Assembly (NCBI RefSeq): GCF_004698125.1
Contig: NZ_SRHV01000005.1
Span: forward strand, 496,001-560,000
Length of the DNA: 64,000 nt
DNA from: Halosimplex halophilum
GTDB taxonomy: Archaea > Halobacteriota > Halobacteria > Halobacteriales > Haloarculaceae
Direction of reading: 5' to 3'
The notes beneath the pieces are model-generated. The model searched no databases. It worked only from the letters and a program-made list of their open reading frames with translations, and was not told where the DNA came from. Shown here piece after piece: positions 15,702 through 25,002 of this stretch (the first letter of the stretch is position 1; every line of letters starts with the position of its first letter). Made by a program: the position numbers and the translations under genes.

Positions 15702-16841
15702 CTACCCGCTGACCGCCGGCCGGTCGGGCCGGGAACCGTCCGCGCCGTCGTCGCTACCGTCGCCCGTGTCGGCCCGCGGTAGCTCGACGACGACGGTCGC
15801 GCCGTCGTCCGTGCCGATGCCCCCGCCGTCGGCGATCCGGAGGTCGCCGCCGTAGCGCTCGACGAGCGTCGCGGCGATGCGGAGCCCGCCGCCCGCCGTC
15901 TCGTCGCCGTGGCGGTAGGCGCTGGGGCGGTCCTCCGACGGGATCCCGGGCCCGTTGTCGCTGACGGTCAGGGTGACGGCGTCGGCGCCGCGCTCGACGG
16001 CCAGCGTGACCCGCGGATCGTCGCTGTCGTTGTGCTCGACGGCGTTCTCGACGAGGTTGTCGACGACCGACCGGAGGCCGGCGTTGGCGACGACCGGCGC
16101 CCGCTCGGGGAGGTCGGTCGCGACGGTCGCGGCGGTGGCCGCCTCGATACTGGCGGCCGCCTCGTCGACCACCGCGGCCAGGTCGACGGGTTCGTAGTCG
16201 GCCTCGCCGGCGACGGTCTTGGCCAGCGAGCCCGCGGTGTGGATGCGCTCGAACGCCTCGTCGGTCTTCTCGCGGACGACCGCCGCGTGCTCGGCGACGC
16301 CGTCGTCGGCCGCGTCGGCGTCCTCGATCTCCCCGGCGTAGGCGCGGATCACCTGCATGTCGTTGCGCAGGTCGTGCCTGACGAGCCCGTTGACGAACGC
16401 CAGCGCGTCGCTGGCCCGCTCGGCCCGGGTGGCGTCGGCGACCGCCCGCGCCCGGTAGTAGCCCGCGACGATGCCCGCAAGCCCGCCGAACGCGGCGGCG
16501 ACCAGCAGCGTGAACGCCGGCTCGGAGACGGCCCTGTCCTCCAGGAACCGGACGGCGATGGTCAGCCCGACCGCGGTCGTGAACACCACGACGCCGCCGA
16601 GCGACCAGACGGCCGCCACCCACCGGTACTCGGCGTCGAGGTCGGTGTGCTCGAGGCGGTAGCCCGCGTACACCAGCCCGACCGCCGGGACCCCGTCGAT
16701 CAGGAGGGCGAGCAGCGGCCCGGGGACCGACTCGAGCGTCGCCACTTCGGACCCGTGGTGGACCAGCGCCGTCGCCGCGAGCACTGACCCCACGGCGGCG
16801 ACCGCCAGCGGCCCGGCCCCCCACCCGCGCTCCGTGTCCAT
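15702..16841 (-). CDS. Membrane sensor histidine kinase
   Basis: 379 aa from the ATG at 16841; ATGs at 16847 and 16865 are also in frame and possible. Four predicted helices occupy residues about 10-130, with short loops and no large extracellular domain. The dimerisation/phosphoacceptor region is FVNGLVRHDLRNDMQVI with His156. The ATPase domain has the N-box VDNLVENAVEHN, the G1 box SDNGPGIP and the G2-type motif GGGLRIAATLVERYGG. No receiver domain or cognate regulator is encoded beside it. It probably senses a membrane or intramembrane signal; the output partner is unknown. Confidence 0.87.
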   Translation of the reverse strand: MDTERGWGAGPLAVAAVGSVLAATALVHHGSEVATLESVPGPLLALLIDGVPAVGLVYAGYRLEHTDLDAEYRWVAAVWSLGGVVVFTTAVGLTIAVRFLEDRAVSEPAFTLLVAAAFGGLAGIVAGYYRARAVADATRAERASDALAFVNGLVRHDLRNDMQVIRAYAGEIEDADAADDGVAEHAAVVREKTDEAFERIHTAGSLAKTVAGEADYEPVDLAAVVDEAAASIEAATAATVATDLPERAPVVANAGLRSVVDNLVENAVEHNDSDDPRVTLAVERGADAVTLTVSDNGPGIPSEDRPSAYRHGDETAGGGLRIAATLVERYGGDLRIADGGGIGTDDGATVVVELPRADTGDGSDDGADGSRPDRPAVSG

Positions 16842-17021
16842 GCCCATCGATCGAATCCGCTCCATTTCAATCAGGTGCCTTACAGGCGACCCTCGCGCCG
16901 CTGGGGGGTCCACGTCGAAAGTGCCGCCGCCGCACCGACGAGGGGTCAGGAGCGAGGAGGGGCCCGCACCGCTCGGAAACAGAGGGACTGTCGCGCTCGC
17001 GACGACCGGGCAGCCGCCCGG

Positions 17022-17219
17022 TCAGTTCGATGCGCCGTCCAGGTCCGCGTCGATGGCGCCGCCGAGTCCGTCGTCGTCCGGCGCGTACTCGTCGTCCTCC
17101 GAGTCCGAGACCTTCTCGCCGTCCGCCTCCTGGGACTCCGTCACGGTGTCGTCGCCGGTGACCGAGACGAACAGTTCACCGAGCTCGCGCGTCCGATCGG
17201 GGTTCTGGGTTTCGCTCAT
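17022..17219 (-). CDS. Small acidic protein
   Basis: 65 aa, starting MSETQNPDRTRELGELF. It has one probable amphipathic helix (RTRELGELFVSVTG) and then a strongly acidic, disordered-looking tail (SDSEDDEYAPDDDGLGG). The pattern resembles short conserved haloarchaeal proteins of unknown function. Codon use fits the neighbours. It lies about 117 bp downstream of the archaemetzincin gene on the same strand, so co-transcription is possible but not required. Confidence 0.65.
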   Translation of the reverse strand: MSETQNPDRTRELGELFVSVTGDDTVTESQEADGEKVSDSEDDEYAPDDDGLGGAIDADLDGASN

Positions 17220-17335
17220 CACTCCCGCTTGGCGGGGACCGGGAATAGCGCTGATGCCTAACCACGTTGGTACCGACACGGAACGGTCGGAGACGGGCGA
17301 CAGCGCCGTTCTGTGTCGGTTTCCGGGGATCGCGG

Positions 17336-17857
17336 TCACATGACCTGTCGCTGACAGGTGCCGCAGAGCGCCTCGTCTTTGATGTCGACCTCGCGGACGG
17401 TGGGCGAGAAGCTCATGACGCAGCGCTTGTTGTCGCAGTGTTCCAGGCCCATGGTGTGGCCGATCTCGTGGATGACCTCCTTGCGGACGCGGTCGGAGAA
17501 CACGTCCTCGTCGGACCGGCGGGAGATGCCGCCGTCGGAGGAGGTGTTGAGCCGGTAGGTGGAGATGACCGACCCCTTGCCGTCGAGGTAGGCGAGCCCG
17601 AAGACGTAGTTGCGGCGGTGGTAGAACAGGTCCTTGGGCGTGATGGCGATGTTCTTGTCGCCGTCGCCGACGCGGGTGGCGAGCTTGATGAACGATTCCG
17701 CGCTGTACTGGTCGCGGCTGCGGTCGTACGCGCCGGAGGGGATCGACTGCGTGTCGTGCATCGTCACGTCGCTCTCGTAGACGGCCCGGAGGCTCGCCGA
17801 GGCCTCGCGTTTGACCTCGGCGCGGACGTCGCCCACCGGCACGATGTCGACGTGCAT
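17336..17857 (-). CDS. amzA: Archaemetzincin (zinc metalloprotease)
   Basis: 173 aa. The archaemetzincin signature is complete: HEIGHTMGLEHC at residues 130-141, with catalytic Glu131 and zinc-binding His130, His134 and His140. The family's second, structural zinc site is formed by C141, C146 (CDNKRCVM), C165 and C168 (CGTCQ). The Met-turn follows in CVMSFS. The length is typical. The protease is cytoplasmic; its natural substrates are not known for the family. The start ATG at 17857 gives the expected strand MHVDIVPVGDV. It is divergent from the UPF0146 gene, an arrangement with 40 bp between starts. Confidence 0.95.
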   Translation of the reverse strand: MHVDIVPVGDVRAEVKREASASLRAVYESDVTMHDTQSIPSGAYDRSRDQYSAESFIKLATRVGDGDKNIAITPKDLFYHRRNYVFGLAYLDGKGSVISTYRLNTSSDGGISRRSDEDVFSDRVRKEVIHEIGHTMGLEHCDNKRCVMSFSPTVREVDIKDEALCGTCQRQVM

Positions 17858-17897
17858 ACGGGACGTTTATGCGTGCCGCCGTGATAAACTCCCCGCT

Positions 17898-18287
17898 GTG
17901 ATCCCCGAGACGCTGGAGGCATTGGTCGCCCGCTTCGCCGAGTTCGACGCCGCCGTCGAAGTGGGGATCGGCCGCCGCACCGTCGTCGCCGAGGCGCTCG
18001 CCGAGGCCGGGACGGACGTGACCGCCACGGACCGCCGACCCCGGTCGGCGCCCGATTCGGTCCGGTTCGTCGTCGACGACGTGACCGACCCCGACCCGCC
18101 GGTGTACGCCGACGCCGACCTCGTGTACGCGCTGAACCTCCCGCCGGAGCTCCACCGGCCGACGCTGGCCGCCGCCCGGGAGGCCGACGCCGCGTTCATG
18201 TTCACCACGCTGGGCACCGACCAGCCGCTCGTCCCCGTCGAGCGGGAGACTATCCCCGCCGAGACGCTGTTCGTCGCACGGGGCTGA
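17898..18287 (+). CDS. UPF0146 family protein
   Basis: 129 aa from a GTG start (VIPETLEALVARF). The family has a Rossmann-like, methyltransferase-related fold: AVEVGIGRRTVVAEALAEAG resembles the SAM-binding loop, VTATDRRP the acidic end of strand 2, and LVYALNLPPELH the loop after strand 4. Members are archaeal and uncharacterised, and whether they bind SAM is not known. Length is typical. It is divergent from archaemetzincin; no operon partner is evident downstream, where about 150 bp of non-coding DNA precedes the HAD gene. Confidence 0.85.
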   Translation: MIPETLEALVARFAEFDAAVEVGIGRRTVVAEALAEAGTDVTATDRRPRSAPDSVRFVVDDVTDPDPPVYADADLVYALNLPPELHRPTLAAAREADAAFMFTTLGTDQPLVPVERETIPAETLFVARG

Positions 18288-18440
18288 TCGCGGCGTGGCA
18301 ACGACCGCAGCGGACAGCGCACGCCACCGCGCCGCTCACTCCCACGTACCGCACACTCCTGCCGCATCGCCACCGCCCTTGCCGAAGTTTCTCCCGAGTC
18401 GGAACGGACTTTTGCACGGAGGACATCCCGGGAGACACGA

Positions 18441-19334
18441 ATGAACGCGGACGCGGTCGTGCTCGACGTCGACGGCGTGCTCGTCGACGTGGCCGACTCC
18501 TACCGCCGGGCGATCGTCGAGTCGGTGTCGCGGGTCTACGGCGACACCATCCCGAAGGACGCCGTCCAGCAGTTCAAGGACGCCGGAGGGTTCAACAACG
18601 ACTGGGAGCTCACCTACGCCGCCGCGCTGTACGTCCTCGCCGACGGGGCGGGGCTGGGGCTGTCGCTCCCTTCCTTCACCGACCGGGTGGCGGCCACCGG
18701 CGGCGGCGTCTCCGCGGCCGAGACGGTCGTCCTCGACGCGCTGGGGCCCGCCGAGCGCGAGCGCGTCATGAACGAGTGGGACCCCGACCGCCTCCGGGAC
18801 GTGTTCCAGCAGCTGTACCTCGGTACCGACCTCTACCGGGAACTGGAGGGCGGCGAGCCCGAGATGGATACCCCGGGGTACATCCACGATGAACCCGTCA
18901 TCCTCGACGGGGAGACGGTCGACGCCCTCCGGGCCCGCTACGACGTGGGCGTCCTGACGGGCCGACCCGCCGCGGAGGCCGACATCGCGCTGGACCGCGT
19001 CGGGCTGGACGTGCCCGACGAGCACCGCTTCACGATGGACGACTGGGAGGAGGGCAAACCCCACCCCCGCGCGCTGGTGACGCTGGCCGAGCGCTTCGAC
19101 GCCGACTCCGTGGTCTTCGTCGGGGACACGCTCGACGACATCAGGACGGCCGTCAACGCCACCGGCGAGGACACCGACCGGGAATACCGCGGCGTCGGCG
19201 TCCTCACCGGCGGGCTGACCGGCGAGGAGGGTCGCCGGAAGTACGAGCGCGCCGGCGCGACCGCGGTGGTCGACTCCGTCAACGACCTGCCGGAACTCCT
19301 GGACGGCGACGACGAGGACGCCGGCGGGAACTGA
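18441..19334 (+). CDS. HAD superfamily hydrolase, TIGR01548-like
   Basis: 297 aa. Motif I is [12 protein letters not shown] with Asp9 as nucleophile, motif II is VGVLTGRPA (Thr of the L-T-G-R pattern), motif III is the Lys of EGKPHP and motif IV is FVGDTLDDI. The long cap (roughly residues 20-150) contains [15 protein letters not shown], a hallmark of the TIGR01548 group of subfamily IA hydrolases. These are probable phosphatases with unassigned substrate. The start ATG at 18441 lies directly before the first strand. It is in the same direction as the F420 oxidoreductase gene, 76 bp upstream of it. Confidence 0.88.
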   Translation: MNADAVVLDVDGVLVDVADSYRRAIVESVSRVYGDTIPKDAVQQFKDAGGFNNDWELTYAAALYVLADGAGLGLSLPSFTDRVAATGGGVSAAETVVLDALGPAERERVMNEWDPDRLRDVFQQLYLGTDLYRELEGGEPEMDTPGYIHDEPVILDGETVDALRARYDVGVLTGRPAAEADIALDRVGLDVPDEHRFTMDDWEEGKPHPRALVTLAERFDADSVVFVGDTLDDIRTAVNATGEDTDREYRGVGVLTGGLTGEEGRRKYERAGATAVVDSVNDLPELLDGDDEDAGGN

Positions 19335-19410
19335 CGCGGGACCGGGGTGGCGCCCCGCCGAGTTCGCCGAATCGCTAACCCTTATCCTGATCTCGGCCTA
19401 CGGGCCCGGT

Positions 19411-20079
19411 ATGGACATCGCACTGCTTGGCGGGACCGGCGACATCGGCGAGGGACTGGCGCTGCGGTGGGCGTACCACACCTCCCACACCGTCGTCGTC
19501 GGCTCCCGGGACGCCGAGCGCGCCGAGAACAAGGCCGAGGAGTACGCGACCGAACTCGACAGCCGCGGGGTCGACGCCGACGTCGCGGGCGCCGAGAACG
19601 CGGCGGCTGCGGCCCGCGCCGACGTGGTCGTCGCCGCGGTCCCCGCGTACCACCTCACCGATACGATCGAGGCGGTCGCCGACGAACTCGACGCCGGCGA
19701 CGTGCTCGTCTCGCCTGCCGTCGGGATGAAACGCGACGAGGAGGGGATGCACTACAACAAGCCGGGCGCCGGGAGCGTCACCGCGCTGGCCGCCGGCGCA
19801 GCGCCGGACGAGGTGGCCGTCGTCGGCGCGTTCCACAACCTCGCCGCCGACCGCCTCGCGAACCTCGACGCCGACCTCGACGTGGACACCCTCGTCGTCG
19901 GCGACGACGAGGACGCCGTCGACACCGTCTCGGCGCTGGCCGAGGGTATCGAGGGGCTGCGGGCCGTCTCCGCCGGCGGCATTGCGAACGCCGCCGAGGT
20001 CGAGGCGCTGACCCCGCTGCTCATCAACATCGCGATGAACAACGAGGGGCTACACGACGTGGGCGTGAAGTTCCACTAG
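19411..20079 (+). CDS. npdG: F420H2:NADP+ oxidoreductase
   Basis: 222 aa. This enzyme moves hydride between reduced coenzyme F420 and NADP+ in the cytoplasm. The N-terminal NADP-binding loop is ALLGGTGDIGEGLALRW, followed by VVVGSRDAERAENKA, whose Ser-Arg accepts the 2'-phosphate. AVPAYHLTDTI and LVSPAVGMKRDEEG are next, and the C-terminal dimer region has ALTPLLINIAMNN. Length and motifs match the family closely. Haloarchaea make F420, so the function is plausible here. It converges on the lumazine synthase gene with a 12-bp gap. Confidence 0.93.
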   Translation: MDIALLGGTGDIGEGLALRWAYHTSHTVVVGSRDAERAENKAEEYATELDSRGVDADVAGAENAAAAARADVVVAAVPAYHLTDTIEAVADELDAGDVLVSPAVGMKRDEEGMHYNKPGAGSVTALAAGAAPDEVAVVGAFHNLAADRLANLDADLDVDTLVVGDDEDAVDTVSALAEGIEGLRAVSAGGIANAAEVEALTPLLINIAMNNEGLHDVGVKFH

Positions 20080-20091
20080 CGACGCCGCCCC

Positions 20092-20508
20092 CTACTCGGC
20101 GGCTTCCGGTAACGCCTCGACCAGGTCGACGGCCGCATCGACGGCGGCCGCTCCCTTGTCGATCCGCTCGCGCGCCTCCGCCGCGCTCATGTTCGGCCCC
20201 TGGACGCCGAAGGTGACCGGCGTGTCCCGGTCGACGCTCACGGCGCTCAACTGCCGCGCGGCCGTGTGCGTGACGACCCTGTCGTGGTCGGTGTCGCCCG
20301 TGATCACGACGCCCAGCACGACGACGGCGTCGACCCCGTCCCGGCGGGCGAGCCGGTCGGCCGCAAGCGGCGCGTCGTAGACGCCCGGAACCGGCACTCG
20401 CTCCGCGACCGTCGCGTCCCGCCGGTCGGCGTTCGTCCGCGCCCGCGCTTCCATCTCTGCCGCCAGTTCCTCGTAGAACTCCGCGACGACGAGGCCGAGC
20501 GTGACCAT
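20092..20508 (-). CDS. ribH: 6,7-dimethyl-8-ribityllumazine synthase
   Basis: 138 aa. It condenses 5-amino-6-ribitylaminouracil with dihydroxybutanone phosphate, the penultimate step of riboflavin synthesis. Motifs seen: VVAEFYEELAAEME (N-terminal substrate strand), RVPVPGVYDAPLAADRL, VVVLGVVITGDTDHDRVV (with the catalytic His after the GDT/H loop) and VTFGVQGPNM. The length is that of the short archaeal form. The ATG at 20508 gives the expected first strand VTLGLVVAEF. Riboflavin is also the precursor route for FO/F420, so the neighbouring F420 enzyme may be coincidental or functionally linked. Confidence 0.92.
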   Translation of the reverse strand: MVTLGLVVAEFYEELAAEMEARARTNADRRDATVAERVPVPGVYDAPLAADRLARRDGVDAVVVLGVVITGDTDHDRVVTHTAARQLSAVSVDRDTPVTFGVQGPNMSAAEARERIDKGAAAVDAAVDLVEALPEAAE

Positions 20509-20630
20509 GGCCTCCGTCCGCCTCCGCTTCGGAAAGTCGTTATCGTTCCCAGGTTCGTTACGAGCGGCTGGACGGCCCGCTACCGCCGGCGCTGTCGGGG
20601 CGGGTGAGAACGGAGATCAGGAAGGGCGCT

Positions 20631-20897
20631 CTACGCGGAGGCCTGCTGGAGGGCGTCCTCGATGTCGTCGGCCTGGGTGACGCCGACGAACCGCTCGACG
20701 ATGCCGTCGTCGTTCTCGACGATGAGGGTGGGCAGCGAGCGGACGTGGTACTCGTTGGCCACGTCCTGCTGTTCGTCGACGTTGATCTTCTCGAACTGCA
20801 CGTCGCCGTACTCCTCCTCGAGGTCGTCGAGAATCGGGTCCTGAGTCTTGCAGGGGCCACACCAGTCGGCGTAGAAGTCCTTGAGCGTGACTGTCAT
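20631..20897 (-). CDS. Thioredoxin
   Basis: 88 aa with the classic active site FYADWCGPCKTQDP near residue 13, the cis-Pro in VRSLPTLIVEN, and the C-terminal FVGVTQADDIEDAL. It is shorter than the roughly 105-residue bacterial protein because the first strand-helix is reduced, a form common in haloarchaea. It acts as a cytoplasmic dithiol reductant. It is flanked by non-coding DNA on both sides, with no evident operon. Confidence 0.93.
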   Translation of the reverse strand: MTVTLKDFYADWCGPCKTQDPILDDLEEEYGDVQFEKINVDEQQDVANEYHVRSLPTLIVENDDGIVERFVGVTQADDIEDALQQASA

Positions 20898-21080
20898 GGG
20901 TCATCGGAAGTTGCGAATCCGCGGGGATAAGGGTTTCCACTACCGCCGTTCGACGGGTTCGCCGGTCGCCCGAGTGACACCTTCGAGGGCGGCATCCGCC
21001 GAGGGGGCGGCCACCGGCGCGGGGTCGCGGGTCAGGGGCAGGGCGAAAGGCTTACGCGGACGGGGGTGGGACGAACAGAC

Positions 21081-21239
21081 ATGAGCAGCAACGACGGCGG
21101 CGGACTGATGTCCAGCGCGGGGCTGGTCCGGTACTTCGACGCCGAGGACCGCAACGCCATCCGCATCGACCCGAAGACGGTCATCGCCTTCGGGGCGATG
21201 TTCGGCTTCCTCGTGCTCGTCCTCCGCGCGACGATCTGA
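21081..21239 (+). CDS. secG: Preprotein translocase subunit Sec61-beta (SecG)
   Basis: 52 aa. The tail-anchored small subunit of the archaeal SecYE-beta channel. It has a Gly/Ser-rich cytoplasmic start, the conserved [14 protein letters not shown] stretch before the membrane, and a single C-terminal helix ([18 protein letters not shown]). The length and the position of the conserved AGLxRYFD motif are diagnostic. A start at 21081 gives exactly the family length. Confidence 0.93.
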   Translation: MSSNDGGGLMSSAGLVRYFDAEDRNAIRIDPKTVIAFGAMFGFLVLVLRATI

Positions 21240-21355
21240 CCGGCCGACCACCGCGACCACCGCACCGACCGGCGGCTCGCCCCGGCCCGGAGCGGGAACC
21301 ACCGCCGCGGGGCGTGACCGCGACGTTTTCAAGCCCCGCCCGCGAACCCGCGGGT

Positions 21356-21730
21356 ATGCACTTCGACCAGCGGACGCAGGCGGCGCTCCGCGAGGCCGGC
21401 CTCTCTACCGAGGAGATCCGGGCGGCCTCCGAGCGCGTCGTCGAGGCGACCCGCGAGGCCGCCGACGACCTCGAAGCGTTCTTCGCCGACCGCGACGCCG
21501 TGTACTCCGACATGGACCAGGCACACTCGGCCGAGGAGTTCCCCGAACACGCCGTCGACTACCTCGACCTGTTCACCCACGCCGACGACATCCGCGGGTA
21601 CCTCCGGTTCGACTCCTGGGGCGTCCCCGTCACCGGCGGGCGCGTCCTCTCAGAGGACGTGGTCGAACTCTCCCTGGGGCCGACCGTCGACGACCGGGTC
21701 CGCTTCGCCGCCGACCGCGACGCCCTATGA
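21356..21730 (+). CDS. Conserved haloarchaeal-type hypothetical protein upstream of FAU-1
   Basis: 124 aa, not recognised as a named family. It begins MHFDQRTQAALREAGL and is mostly alpha-helical for the first 70 residues (STEEIRAASERVVEATREAADDLEAFF), then contains strands around DIRGYLRFDSWGVPV and VELSLGPTVDDRVRF. No membrane segment, metal motif or catalytic signature is visible. Its stop overlaps the start of the FAU-1 gene (ATGA), so the two are translationally coupled, which suggests a role in the same RNA-related process; that is inference. Confidence 0.75.
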   Translation: MHFDQRTQAALREAGLSTEEIRAASERVVEATREAADDLEAFFADRDAVYSDMDQAHSAEEFPEHAVDYLDLFTHADDIRGYLRFDSWGVPVTGGRVLSEDVVELSLGPTVDDRVRFAADRDAL

Positions 21731-23262
21731 GTGGCGATGACGGAGCGGCGGACGCGAGCGCGGATGCGGCCGGCGACGGGGGCGCCGGCGATGCCGGCGA
21801 AGTTCCGACGGTCCGGGTCCGGGGCATCTACACGACGGCGCTGACCCGGCTGTTCGAGGACGCGGGCCTGTCCGTGGTGCAGGCGTCGCCGCCGATACGC
21901 GACCGCTTCGACGACGAGTTCGCCGTCGCGCCCGCCGGGGCCGCGGTCGCGACGACGGACGACCGGCAGGGGGTCGGGCTCGTCGGCGAACGGGCGGCGG
22001 TCGCGGCGGCGCTCGACGCGGCCCGCGGGGTCGGCACCGACGCGCTGGCGTGGCGCGACCCGACGCCGCGGGGCGCCGTCTACGCCGGCGAGGTGACAGA
22101 GACGCTCGGGAGCGGCGCCGTCGTCGACCTCGGCGACGGCGCAGTCGCGGACGAACAGGCGGAGTCCGGTCCCGCTTCACTGCCCCCGGTCGCCGGCACC
22201 GACCCCGAGGGCTTCCTGCCGTACTCGAAGACGGCCGCACACGTCGAGGAGGGCGACCGGCTGCGCGTCCAGGTGAAAGAGCCCGCCGCGCCCTGGAGCG
22301 ACGGCCGGCCGGTCCTCGACACGACGGTCCGCGTCCAGGCCGGCCTCGCGACGCTCGTCCGCGGCTCGTCGCCGGACAGCAACGGCCCGGAGCTGGCCGA
22401 CCTGCTGCCCGTCGACCCGCCCGAGGGCTGGGGCACCGACTGGGACCGGGCGGCCGACGACGCGGACCTCGATGCTCTCGGTGACGCGCTCGAAGGGGTC
22501 GGCGAGCGCGCCGCGGCGCTCGATTCGGCGTTCGACGACGCGCCCGCGCCGGACGAGGCCGCCCCGTACTGCTACTGGCCGGGCGAGGCGACCGTCTGGG
22601 TCTGGTTCGGCCGCGAGTCGCGGTTCGGGCTCGACGAGCGCCGCCGCGACGTGACGGCGACGATGCCCGGCCACCACCGCACGAAGGCCGCGACCAACAG
22701 TGCCAGCGCGGCCGTCGACTTCGTCGAGGCGGTCTGCCCCGACGCCGGGACCGGCGGGGAGACGGACTTCCCGTTCGACGCCGTTACTCGCCAGTTCGGC
22801 CCGACGGAGGGCGACAGCGTCCGCATCGACCACGGCAAGCCCGACGGCCGGATGTTCTCGCTCGGCAGCGGCGAGGTGACCCGCCGGGACGCCGACGGCA
22901 CCGTCGTCGTCGAGCGGGAGATGTCCGGCCGCGGCACCTACGACGCGCTCGGCGTCGACCAGCAGGCCGGCGACGTGGCCGTGACGAAACTCACGGAGGG
23001 CAAGTGGTGGTACCCGACCGTCTACCGCGGCGACGACGGCGAGAAACGGGGCACGTACGTCAATATCTGCACCCCGGTCGAGGTGTTCCCGTCGGCGGTC
23101 CGCTACGTCGACCTGCACGTCGACGTGGTCAGACACGCCGACGGTCGCGTCGAGCGGGTCGACGACGACGAACTCGACGCCGCCGTCGCGGCCGGCCACG
23201 TCCCCGAGGCGCTCGCGGAGAAGGCTCGCAGCGTCGCCAGCGCCGTCGAGAACGCTCTCTGA
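21727..23262 (+). CDS. FAU-1-type RNA-binding protein (RNase E/G-like with DUF402)
   Basis: 511 aa. The N-terminal half has the layout of FAU-1, whose homologue in Pyrococcus binds AU-rich RNA and has been reported to have ribonuclease activity: the start VRVRGIYTTALTRLFEDAGL, an S1-like region (RGAVYAGEVTETLGSGAVVDLGD, then LPYSKTAAHVEEGDRLRVQV) and an RNase E/G-related middle. The C-terminal 160 residues form a DUF402 domain (VVVEREMSGRGTYDALG, then KWWYPTVYRGDDGEKRGTYVNI, and VRYVDLHVDVV). The Ala/Gly/Asp-rich first 25 residues are probably disordered. It overlaps the upstream small gene by 4 bp. A role in RNA maturation is based on the family. Confidence 0.88.
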   Translation: MSGDDGAADASADAAGDGGAGDAGEVPTVRVRGIYTTALTRLFEDAGLSVVQASPPIRDRFDDEFAVAPAGAAVATTDDRQGVGLVGERAAVAAALDAARGVGTDALAWRDPTPRGAVYAGEVTETLGSGAVVDLGDGAVADEQAESGPASLPPVAGTDPEGFLPYSKTAAHVEEGDRLRVQVKEPAAPWSDGRPVLDTTVRVQAGLATLVRGSSPDSNGPELADLLPVDPPEGWGTDWDRAADDADLDALGDALEGVGERAAALDSAFDDAPAPDEAAPYCYWPGEATVWVWFGRESRFGLDERRRDVTATMPGHHRTKAATNSASAAVDFVEAVCPDAGTGGETDFPFDAVTRQFGPTEGDSVRIDHGKPDGRMFSLGSGEVTRRDADGTVVVEREMSGRGTYDALGVDQQAGDVAVTKLTEGKWWYPTVYRGDDGEKRGTYVNICTPVEVFPSAVRYVDLHVDVVRHADGRVERVDDDELDAAVAAGHVPEALAEKARSVASAVENAL

Positions 23263-23265
23263 GGG

Positions 23266-24930
23266 CTACTCCTCGTCTCCCGGTTCGTCGCTACCGTCGA
23301 GCAACCGCCACGCGCCGATCCCCAGCCCGGCCAGCGCCGCCGCGGGGCCGAACCCCGGGCCGTCGCCCGCGGTCGCGCCCCCCGTTTCCACTGCGTCGGT
23401 TCCGACGCCGCTTCCGCCACCGTCGCCGCTCCCGTCAGCGCCCGCGTTTCCGCCGTCGCCGCCTCCATCCGTCGCCGGGCCACCCGACCCGGTCGGGGCC
23501 GTCGTCGCGCCGGATCGCCCGGGCGTCGGTGTCGGCGTCGCCCGGTCCACGTCGGGGAAGGTGTAGACCCTCGCGGGCGCGTCGGGGTCGGAGGGGTCGT
23601 AGTAGCTGGTGGCGACGACCGTCTCGCCGGGCGCCGCCAGCTGTGCGGTCCAGAAGCTCGTCGTCGACGAGCGCCGGAAGTACCGCACCCGCTCGGGGTC
23701 GGCCGGGTCCGACAGGTCGTGGACGGCCACCCCGCCGCGGTACCACGACGAGTAGAGGTGGCCGGCGGCGAGTTCGAAGTTGTGTGCGGTCGTCCGGACG
23801 CCGTTGACGTTCGGGTCGGCCGTCGGCGGCGGGTCGATGGTCGACAGGTGTTCGGGCGAACGCGGGTCGGCGATGTCGTAGACGGCGATCCCGCTCGGGC
23901 CGCCGGGGTCGTCGGGGCCCGGCGTGGTGCCCTCCTTCCCGAAGTTGGAGTTCCACGACTCCTTGCCGACCGCGAGCAGCGAACTGTCGGGATCGGTCGC
24001 GGCGTAGTGGTCGTTGCCCGGCGGCTCCGAGTACTCCCGGGCGACCGCCAGCCCGTCGAGGGCGGCCAGCGTCTCGGGGTCGCGCTCGCGAACGTCCGCG
24101 ACGTACCCGGGGTCTGCGGGGTCGCTCACGTCGAGGATCCACGTCCCGGCGTCCCAGTAGGCGAGGTAGGCGAAGCCGTCGCGGACGAACACGTCGTGCA
24201 GCGTCCGCAGCTGCTGGGGGACCGTCTCCCAGACCGGGTCGTGGTCCAGCACCGACCAGCGGGCGACCTCCCGTGGCTGGTCGCGGCCCACGTCGACGAC
24301 CAGCAGCGGGTTGGCGTCGCGGTCGCTCCGGGTGAGGTAGGCGTACTCGCCCGCGAGGTCGCAGTTGTGGACCGGGTAGGCCGTCTCGTAGGCCCGGAGG
24401 AACCCGGGGTCGGTCGGGTCGGACACGTCGAACAGTGCGACGCCGTAGAAGCTGTCGGGGTCGTAGCCCGCGGGGCCGCCGACGAGCAGGCGGCCGTCGT
24501 CGTACTTCACGTCCCGGACGCCGCCCATGCGCTGGGTCGTGCCCGGCGGCGAGATGTCGCGCTCGCTCGTGACGACCGTCGGGTCCGCCGGGTCCGTCAG
24601 GTCGAGGACGGCGAAGCCGTCGCCGACCGCGACGAACGCCGTGTCGCCGTCGGGCGTCAGGACCGCTTCCGTCGCGCCCGCGACGGCGACGCTGCCCAGC
24701 GGCTCGTACCCCGAGGTGGGCGTCGCAACCGCGTCCGTCGGTGTCGGCGTGGGCGTCCCGGAGGGAGTCGCCGTCGCAACCGAGCCGTCACGCGTCGCGG
24801 TCGCGTTCGCAACCGGGCTCGCCTCCGACTCCACCCGGCGGGCGTCGCCGTCGCGGGCCGCCAGGGCGGCGGTCGGGAGGGCGGCGGTCCCGGCGACCGC
24901 CCGGAGGAACTGGCGTCGATGCACGTCCAC
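23266..24930 (-). CDS. LVIVD-repeat surface protein with PGF-CTERM tail
   Basis: About 554 aa from a GTG. The N-terminus has a twin-arginine motif (RRQFLRAVAG, residues 5-14) and a short hydrophobic stretch, so export by Tat is likely. A Thr/Pro-rich linker (about residues 55-75) precedes a set of LVIVD-type beta-propeller repeats: FAVLDLTDPADPTVV, VALFDVSDPTDPGFL, TWILDVSDPADPGYV, IAVYDIADPRSPEHL and VAVHDLSDPADPERV. After these comes a Thr/Gly/Asp-rich stalk and the C-terminal GDGPGFGPAAALAGL tail with a hydrophobic helix and acidic end. That tail is a PGF-CTERM signal, which directs archaeosortase-dependent surface attachment. It is a paralogue of the gene at 25071-26810. Function unknown. 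Confidence 0.85.
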   Translation of the reverse strand: MDVHRRQFLRAVAGTAALPTAALAARDGDARRVESEASPVANATATRDGSVATATPSGTPTPTPTDAVATPTSGYEPLGSVAVAGATEAVLTPDGDTAFVAVGDGFAVLDLTDPADPTVVTSERDISPPGTTQRMGGVRDVKYDDGRLLVGGPAGYDPDSFYGVALFDVSDPTDPGFLRAYETAYPVHNCDLAGEYAYLTRSDRDANPLLVVDVGRDQPREVARWSVLDHDPVWETVPQQLRTLHDVFVRDGFAYLAYWDAGTWILDVSDPADPGYVADVRERDPETLAALDGLAVAREYSEPPGNDHYAATDPDSSLLAVGKESWNSNFGKEGTTPGPDDPGGPSGIAVYDIADPRSPEHLSTIDPPPTADPNVNGVRTTAHNFELAAGHLYSSWYRGGVAVHDLSDPADPERVRYFRRSSTTSFWTAQLAAPGETVVATSYYDPSDPDAPARVYTFPDVDRATPTPTPGRSGATTAPTGSGGPATDGGGDGGNAGADGSGDGGGSGVGTDAVETGGATAGDGPGFGPAAALAGLGIGAWRLLDGSDEPGDEE

Positions 24931-25002
24931 GGCCTAGCGGTCGACGGGTATCAGTTTCCCGGTGGGGTCGACGGGACCGGCGGACCGGTGAGTCAGCGAG
25001 GC